DNA of 64,000 nucleotides from Marsupella aquatica. Taxonomy: Eukaryota; Marchantiophyta. The notes beneath the pieces were generated by a model. That model saw nothing but the letters and a program-made list of their open reading frames with translations, did no database searches and was not told the origin of the DNA. The stretch covers positions 19,034,001-19,098,000 of the forward strand of contig OZ316895.1 in assembly GCA_973895155.1 (NCBI GenBank), given 5' to 3'. How positions within the stretch are numbered: the first letter of the stretch is position 1; every line of letters begins with the position of its first letter. Shown one piece after another: positions 56,601 through 64,000 of this stretch. Both the position numbers and the translations under genes were made by a program.

Positions 56601-59600
56601 GCCCATGCAGGTACGTGCACTTAATGTGGAAACAGAGTTTATACCATCGATGTTACATACTCTTCCTGCTCTTCGTCCTCATGTCTTTTTGATTTTGCCA
56701 GAGTCTCATGTTTTAGAAGGTATATAGACTCACATTGCTGAATCTGTTCTTCCCGTCTCACAAATGTGAAAAATATTCTCGTTGGACAGGCTGCCATTGT
56801 CAAGGACCCAGCCGTTTCAGTGAATCGTACAGTATGGAGTCCCGATGGAAACTTGCTAGGTGAGAACTTTGGCAGCTGCCAACGTCTATTTTTGGAATGA
56901 TCTGTAATTTGCTGCCTGTTGGCTATCTCTCATCGCCAGCACCCCTGTCGTGATCAGGTGTTGCCTTCTCCAAATACATTGTTCACATTTATTCCTACAA
57001 CGGTGGCAGTGACTTGAGACAACATTTGGAGGTACTTTTTCTATTCTCCTCGATTGTCATGACGGCCATGAAGATAGTTTCCATTGCAAAATATGAACAG
57101 GTCTACTTGACACGTTTGGCTGCCCCTTCATCTGTGGATATGCTGCCAGTGGGAATCACGGTGCTTCACAGCTCTGATCACATTGCTGGAGAGACTGATG
57201 CTCATGTTGGCAGAGTGAACGGTCAAATTCATAATTTTTTCCGTTCTGTTAAATCCCGTGTTTGTCTGATTGTTGTCGATCACTTCATGGCAGATTGATG
57301 CACATGTTGGCGGAGTGAACGATCTTGCATTTTCTCATCCCAATAAGCAACTTTGTGTTATCACTTGTGGGGATGACAAGACCATCAAGGTATGATAAAG
57401 AAGTTGGTCAGGTATGATGAATGGGTATTTAATCTAAGACTGGATCTCCCAGATGCTTCGAAGTTGCTGCTACTACTGGCTACAATGATTTTCAGGTTTG
57501 TCGATAATTGGATGGCTTGAATTTTTTGTTTCGGTGCAACACTGAGCAGGAAGGTGTCGCGCAGGTATGGGATGCACTGACTGGGAGAAAACAGTATACT
57601 TTTGAAGGACACGAAGCACCCGTGTATTCTGTTTGTCCTCACCACAAAGAGAGCATTCAGGTATGTTTTTTGGATGTGGGCGTTTAGAATACCTTTCGGC
57701 TTAAGTTGGCACAAGTATGATAAGCGACTTATTTTGTATATTGCTCTTTGACATTTCACTTATGCTACATGGATGATTGTCGTTTCAGGAAGTTTACATG
57801 CAATAGGCAATGCATCTTATTGTACTTTTAAATCCTCACCCCGAATGTCGTTATTCTGATCCAATTTATGTCTTGTTTTGTGGCAGTTCATCTTTTCGAC
57901 TGCCATTGATGGAAAGATAAAAGCTTGGTTATATGATCTTCTGGGGTCTAGGGTAGATTATGATGCTCCTGGTCACTGGTGCACGACAATGGCCTACAGT
58001 GCTGATGGGACAAGGTTGGTTCCTCGGGTAGTGTGTAGAACATGTTGTTACTAATGCTGTACATAAAATTCCACGCTCTGGAAGTCTAGAGAACATTGAC
58101 TTGCAGAACAGTTCCTCCAGAGCATTGCGTCTGGTAACTGCACAGATAATTTCTCAACCTCGGTACGTTTGTTTCAGATTGTTTTCCTGTGGGACAAGCA
58201 AGGAAGGAGAATCATATTTGGTTGAATGGAATGAAAGTGAAGGAGCAATCAAGCGTACCTATTCTGGATTTCGCAAACGTTCACTGGGTGTCGTGCAGTT
58301 CGACACAACTAGGAACCGATTCCTGGCAGCTGGGGATGAATTTCTCATTAAATTTTGGGATATGGACATCACAAATCTTCTCACTACTATTGAGGCTGAT
58401 GGCGGACTACCAGTAAGTATTACTGCATTATTTGTAACAACAGTCGGTGGTGGAGTGGATTTGTGGGAAATTGCTCTCTTCCTTTTCAATGATAAGGATC
58501 TCTACTTCCTGGATGTACAGGAATACTAGGTTTGCTCACAATGTTAGTTTTTAGTCTAACATGAACGTTTGGGGCTCTTATCCTCAGTTTGGTATTTTGG
58601 TATCTTGTTTTTCAGGCAAGCCCACGACTTCGGTTCAACAAAGAAGGATCTCTACTAGCTGTGACATCAGCAGACAACGGGATCAAGATTCTAGCCAATG
58701 CTGAGGGAAAGCATCTTCTTCGAGCTTTCGAAAGCAGAGCATTTGAAAATCAGAGAGGACCTCCAGAACCGGCTGTCTCTAAGGTTGGTCGCATTTCTGA
58801 TGAGTATTTCGTGTGTAACTTTTTGTTTATAGATACACCCCCCCTTCTAGAGTTCCGGCGTTATCCTTATCAGGTAGTGGTTAAGAAATTTATTGATGGA
58901 TTTTGCGCTCTTCAAGGGTTTACTTCAGCATAACAAAGCTACATCCGGAAATGTTTGTTATTCTGCTCCCCCTTCTAGAGTTCCGGCGTTATCCTTATCA
59001 GGTAGTGGTTAAGAAATTTATTGATGGATTTTGCGCTCTTCAAGGGTTTACTTCAGCATAACAAAGCTACATCAGGAAATGTTTGTTATTCTGCTGAAAT
59101 TGCTCTTTAATTTTCAGGCACCTGGAGTCAACCCTATGGCTGCTGCTAGTGCAGCTAGTGGGCCTCCTGCTGGAGGACCTGATCGCCCGGACAGAAGTAC
59201 TGCCACTGTCTCCATGGCAGGTCCTGTCATGGATGGTCCTAGCTTGATTGTTGGCCAAAATCGACCTCGTGACAGGGGTGGAAACGATCATGTACGAAAA
59301 CCTGACGACCAGCATTAGTTAATGTTAGTTAGTGTATCCTTTTTGGTTGCGCGATGGGATAAGACAAATCATCTGGATGTGCTCTTGAGGCTTTTTACCT
59401 CTCACAAGCTTGTGCATCTTTTTGTACTTGAAAGTAAAGCATTCAGTAGGAGCTTCTGAAGAAGAAGGGGCACGACGTACTTGATTTACGGAGGTCATCC
59501 CTGACTGTAAGACGGATGAGGCATAAAAGTACCTGGTTCCCAGAGTTGCCTTTTGGATGCGTGTATCGCTGAATGTGTTGCGGCGTCACATCTGTTTGTG

Positions 59601-61898
59601 CAGACTGGAATCGACAACAATCGACCACAGCAGGAACAGAAGCCCAGGGTTCAAGAAGATCTAACTGAGAGAGGCAAAAGCTGGAAATTAACTGAGATCG
59701 CTGATCCAAGTCAGTGTAGGTCTACAAGGCTACCTGACACACTACCTGCGAGCAAGGTGCGAATATTGTCACCGGAACTACTCATTCTTGAATCAGTTAC
59801 GAAATCCATTCGAATATCTTCAAATTTTGTAGCCGCAAATCCCTCCAGTTGCTGTATTGGTGAACCAACTGTGTCTGTGTACACTGCAGATCTCAAGATT
59901 GATCTACACCAACTCTGGAGTTGCCCTGTTGGCTCTGTGCTCGAGTGCTGTGCACAAACTATGGAAGTGGTCCCGCAATGAGCGGAATCTTACTGGCAAG
60001 GTAAGACTTAACTCTAGAGTGAATGATATGATGAGGGCGCCTTTTGTTTTACATGCCTCCACGCAGCAATGACTTGTTAGATCAGAAAACTGACGATCAT
60101 CTTGGTTGCAGGCTACTGCTACATTTCCCCCGCAATTGTGGCAACCTGCAAGCGGGATACTGATGACCAACGACATCGATAATACAAACACTAATCCTGA
60201 AGAGGCTGTCCCATGCATTGCATTATCGAAAAATGATTCCTATGTGATGTCAGCCTCAGGTGGAAAGGTGTCATTATTCAATATGATGACTTTCAAGGTA
60301 TGAGTTCGCTGATGTCTAGGAAAGTATGTGTGGTGGTTGACGCCAGTCTTTGCAATCGTTGTGAGCAGTGTCTTGTATTCAAGGTAAGGACACTCTTTTT
60401 TTCAAACTTTGTGACTAATCTTTGTTCTTTAGAAACCGTAAGGAATCCACTTAGGAGTTGACTTGACTATCGAAATCTCTTGGAGTCCAGGTTATGACGA
60501 CGTTTATGCCGCCACCTCCGGCAGCAACATTTCTGGCGTTCCATCCACAAGATAATAACATTATTGCCATTGGAATGGAAGACTCCACAATCCAAATTTA
60601 TAATGTGAGAGTGGATGAGGTAAATAAGCAGAATGCTGTAAATGTCCTGGAACGAGGTATTTGCGTGTTGTCCCGATGTGATCGTTAGACGAAAAGAGGG
60701 CTGCTGCTATCAGTTAATGGGTGGGGTTCCTTCTCTAGAATTCACTTTTTTTTTGCATAATGGTCCGAGTTGCACGCAGTCTTTCAAGTCGCAACTCGGA
60801 GTGCAGGCAGTGTTGAATGGTAGTTTGAATTAAATGCCCTCCTCACCTGCAGGTCAAAAGTAAACTGAAAGGACATCAAAAGAGGATTACGGGATTAGCT
60901 TTCTCGAATGCCTTAAATGTGCTGGTTTCTTCGGGTGCAGATGCACAGGTACATTTCAATTAACCCTGCACTTCATTTTGTAATGTCCTTTAACCTAACC
61001 TAATGTTTGTAGGAAGACTCGATAGTTTCCCGTGGGGGATGTTCCACGTAAATTTATCTCCACTTTTCTCCTGCAGCTTTGTGTTTGGGGAACAGATGGA
61101 TGGGAGAAACGAAAGACAAAATTCATTCAAACCCAGCCAGGGCGGGCCCCACCGCCTATGGGTGATACTAGAGTGCAGTTCCATAACGACCAGATCCGTT
61201 TACTCGTTGTACACGAGACTCAGCTTGCTATTTATGATGCAGCAAAGCTTGAGAGAATGCGGCATGTAAGTTCTTATCCCCGAGTCACTCTCTGGCCTGC
61301 TTTGAATCACAGATCAGTCTTGTTTAGTGTCCGGACAGTTACATTTCGAGAGTGTACATTGCCTTGATTTGTTTATCGTACGTTGTCTTACATATGACCG
61401 TGTGCTTTTGGCTGTGATAGTGGGTACCACGAGATGCCTTCTCTGCATCGATCTCCAACGCAACCTATTCTTGCGACAGCCTGTTGGTGTATGCTGGTTT
61501 TGTAGATGGTTCAATTGGTGTTTTTGATGCAGACAGTCTGCGACCTCGCTGTCGACTGGCAGCATCAGTTCACATTCCTCCCGGCATTAGTGGCGGGTAT
61601 GGGATGACACCCTCTGTTCAATGTTGTGCCTTTTTGCATTTGACATTTGGAGATAATGTCTTTAACCTGTCCTTTTCTAATGCTGTGCAGTGCAACGGCC
61701 TATCCGCTAGTGATTGCGGCGCACCCCTCCGAACCAAATCAGTTTGCATTGGGATTAAGCGATGGAGGTGTGCAAGTCATAGAGCCGTTAGAATCAGAAG
61801 GAAAATGGGGTGTTGGGCCACCGTCAGATAATGGGGGACAATCTGGTGCAACTGGACAAACATCAGGCAACCAGGGATCTGACCAAGCACCAAGATGA
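53649..61898 (+). CDS. TOPLESS-family transcriptional corepressor, 25 exons
   Basis: The ATG gives MSSLSRELVFLILQFLDEEK, the canonical TOPLESS start. My exons: 53649-53728, 53832-54011, 54188-54301, 54468-54626, 55139-55313, 55514-55643, 55920-56044, 56230-56389, 56501-56610, 56790-56859, 56958-57031, 57294-57389, 57565-57660, 57887-58014, 58178-58412, 58616-58783, 59118-59291, 59604-59756, 59890-60000, 60112-60297, 60491-60619, 60853-60948, 61077-61265, 61421-61596, 61691-61898. All introns are GT-AG and the phases agree, giving 1,173 residues (Arabidopsis TPL has 1,131). LisH and CTLH domains (about 1-95) with the following helices form the groove that binds EAR motifs of Aux/IAA, JAZ-adaptor and other repressors. 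A Pro-rich linker and two WD40 propellers (about 350-1150) follow. It acts in the nucleus, recruiting histone deacetylases. No damage is seen. The exon 6 acceptor (55514 or 55499) and exon 17 donor are the least certain joints. Confidence 0.95.
54912..55046. repeat. 135-bp foldback in TOPLESS intron 4
   Basis: The ends are a perfect 22-bp inverted repeat beginning TTCTTGCTAGTCAGTGGTCA. Pairing continues inward at roughly 80% over arms of about 63 bp, leaving a loop of about 9 bases. No clear TSD is visible. It is a MITE or a hairpin-forming transcript. Confidence 0.8.
57192..57219 (+). repeat. Partial copy of TOPLESS exon 12 start within intron 11
   Basis: The sequence actgatgctcatgttggcagagtgaacg matches the start of exon 12 (57294-57321) at about 25 of 28 bases. 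It is preceded by 'gag' rather than an AG acceptor with a good pyrimidine tract. Confidence 0.7.
58840..59095 (+). repeat. 128-bp tandem duplication in TOPLESS intron 16
   Basis: Copies 58840-58967 and 58968-59095 differ at one base (acatccgg against acatcagg). The second copy ends 22 bp before the exon 17 acceptor. Confidence 0.95.
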
Positions 61899-63190
61899 CT
61901 TGGCTAGATAGCAAAGAATGCTTAGGTTTTTTAGGGTAAGAAGGCGGGGGACAAGAGTATGATGGACCAGAGTAATGATGTATGTTTGTGTGTATCTTTG
62001 AGTATTGCACACATCCATGATTGTAGGGAGATGAGTCTCCTGAGTTCATTTTTGTGAGCACCTTCTATAGGGAATCTAGGTGTCCATGGTGGCTTTTGCT
62101 TTGCCGTCAGGGTGTAGAGTTAAGAGTTGGGAGGCAAATGAGGTGCATCTGTACAGAAATCCTGCTATACCCGTCTATTTCTGGAGAACCGTACCGTCGT
62201 TGGCAGGCTCAGCAGCTGGATCTTCAGAGAAACGAAGGGGGCATTGCTCTTTAGGAAATGGGATGTTCTCCCTTTTAAGGGGAAATCACCCGCGGCTGTT
62301 TGAAAGCCAGTGTATACAAGCCTCATCTAATTGAATAGCTTCTTCAATTAAATCTCAAAAAGTGAAATTTGTTGCGCAACCGAGTTCATCGAGATTAGAA
62401 TGGTGAAGGTAATGGTGGAGCACAATATTGTTGTTTGCTGCAATTATGTTATCCGTTGTGTTATTGGGGCAATGCAGTTAGTCAAGATCCCTGTGTCTCC
62501 CAGATGTGTAGAGTAGCGCTTGTTATGTTGCTAATTGTCTTCCAACCGTTGGTGAATGGTCTACCTGAGGGTACAGGTGGCATGGGCGCATAATGTGTGG
62601 CCTTACTACGGAAAAGGTTCTGGACAGCTTCTTATGTACAGAATATTTCGGCAATCAGTTGCCGAAATTGTGTTTTGTACCGCCATAGGAAGCCGTTTCA
62701 TACCAATAGCACGTCGTAGTATAACTTCCTCGGCATTCCTGTCTTACTAGTACGACAGCACTTACAATTTCAGCAAACAAAGTGAACTTGCGCTTAGTTC
62801 CACTCGTTCAACTTTTTAACTGGAGAAGTACCTGTGGTAGGGAGGTGGAAGGTTGGACGTGCGAAATGAATGGTTGGAGCAAGGACAATTAGGAATGGAT
62901 CAGAGTGCACAAAGATTGTACATCTGGAGAGTTCATGCCACTTTCACAGGTAATAGGTGCTAGTACTTTTTCTCCTTCGAACAACCCTGTAGAACAAAAA
63001 GTGTGACTACAACATGTCGATGATTTCACAAAGGAAGACCCCAGAAGCAATCTAATCTGCATCTCGTATTACTTGTGCTTTTACTTGTGTTCGTGTTTTT
63101 TCTTCTTCACACCTCTTGATTGGGCCTTTTGCCTATGTTACCATGTCCCCTGGTTGGGAGTCTTTTTTGTTCTTACGGAGTTCTGTACGC
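61899..63190 (+). other. TOPLESS 3' untranslated region and flank
   Basis: It follows the TGA at 61896-61898. I see no clear AATAAA-type poly(A) signal and no further gene. Only short chance ORFs are present. Confidence 0.5.
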
Positions 63191-63485
63191 ACCTTTTTAG
63201 AGCAAAAAGTATGACTACTAATGGTATCTGTTTTTTTTCTGTTTTCTCTTGTAAGGAACACTTCCTTATGAAAAGTAAAGACACCAAATGCATTCAGCCA
63301 CTTATGTAGTTTGATATGTACCTTTTTAGAGCAAGAAGTATGATTACTGCAGGTATCTGTTTTATATCTTCTTTCTTAAAAGTAACATTTTAAATGCTTC
63401 AACCCACTAATGGGAATGTATTATAGCTCGGGGACATTAAATCTTTCTTGAAAATAACATTTTAAAGACTTCAACCCACTAAAGG
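63191..63485 (+). repeat. Diverged direct repeats
   Basis: acctttttagagca(a/g)aagtatga occurs at 63191 and 63320, 129 bp apart. A second pair, with acattttaaa and gacttcaacccactaa, lies at about 63386-63412 and 63451-63483. Confidence 0.7.
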
Positions 63486-63851
63486 GAGAGATATGCTTAG
63501 TAGACCCGAAAAAGTTTGCTTAATCAGGCCCCTTGATACTTTTCCCCAATTTGGACCCGTGATGACCTTTCAATCTCAGACTGGACCTTTAATAGACCTC
63601 AGGGGGGTCGATCAAGTAACAAGTTTCATTTTGGGGTCAATCAAGCAAATAACTCCACTAAAACCCAGGGAGAGATATGCTTAGTAGACTCCTTTTTGGA
63701 AAAAGTTTGCTTAATCAACCTCCTCATATTTTTCTCCAATCTAGACCATTGATGGACCTTTCGATCTCAGATCTCGACCGTTGATAGACTTCAAGGGTCG
63801 ATCAAGTAACAAGTTTCATTTTGGGGTAGATCAAGCAATACCTTCACTAAA
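63484..63851 (+). repeat. 184-bp diverged tandem duplication
   Basis: Two units begin gggagagatatgcttagtaga at 63484 and 63668. Both contain gatcaagtaacaagtttcat and end near ccactaaa/tcactaaa. Identity is about 80% by eye with small indels. Confidence 0.8.
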
Positions 63852-64000
63852 GGTAATGTATTATAAACTCTGGGACCATAAAAGTAAAAAAGAGTAGTAA
63901 CCAAAAATAAGTAAAAGACATGTGCAATTAAAAGGAATTGCTCAAAAGAGATCAATCTATTCTCTATCCAACTAAGGACCTAAAGAGTCCTCAAAGATGT

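Overview
The window looks like repeat-rich nuclear DNA from a land plant. It holds one conserved single-copy-type gene, a 25-exon TOPLESS-family corepressor on the + strand (53,649-61,898). To its left lie about 46 kb made almost entirely of nested retroelements. Plant-type Copia elements, primer sites matching plant initiator tRNA-Met, L1-type LINEs with a plant zinc-binding reverse-transcriptase tail, and TOPLESS itself all say plant. A non-seed plant is my guess only, from the gene's Gly-rich linker and the unfamiliar repeat families.

Layout. 1-1,878: flank with no recognised gene. 1,879-36,034: one old Copia element on the minus strand, with LTRs of 172 and 169 bp and TSD AGTTA. It has been split by four direct insertions: Copia A (4,091-9,934, TSD GTATC), Copia B (10,023-20,201, TSD GTACC), element D (22,175-29,694, TSD about CAAAG) and element HT3 (29,752-34,458, TSD ATTGT). 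Two more elements sit inside these: HT1 (13,912-18,110, TSD CAAGT) in Copia B, and HT2 (22,612-26,635, TSD ACTTG) in D. Removing all insertions leaves about 5.9 kb, a normal Copia length, and rejoins its RT and gag zinc-knuckle reading frames. 36,190-46,780: a 5'-truncated LINE split by a near full-length LINE of the same family (39,248-46,283, 13-bp TSD), plus a MITE-like insertion. 46,800-52,600: mostly unassigned DNA with a degraded Copia LTR and a 31-bp minisatellite. 52,600-64,000: the TOPLESS gene with its leader and 3' flank.

The most unusual material is HT1, HT2, HT3 and the diverged relative D. They begin TGT and end ACA, have 5-bp target duplications and carry a hairpin right at the 5' end. 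They show no LTRs that I can find, no primer site and no reverse transcriptase. They encode a large protein with a conserved N-terminal region, a domain resembling the 'putative plant transposon protein' family, and (in the HT family) a long coiled coil and a Lys-rich stretch. The ends and target duplications are of the retroviral-integrase type, so mobilisation in trans by Copia machinery is one possible reading.

Almost every transposon reading frame is broken. Several of the stops are single C-to-T type changes (CAG to TAG, CGA to TGA, TGG to TAG), which fits deamination of methylated cytosine in silenced repeats. No rRNA, tRNA or CRISPR array was recognised.
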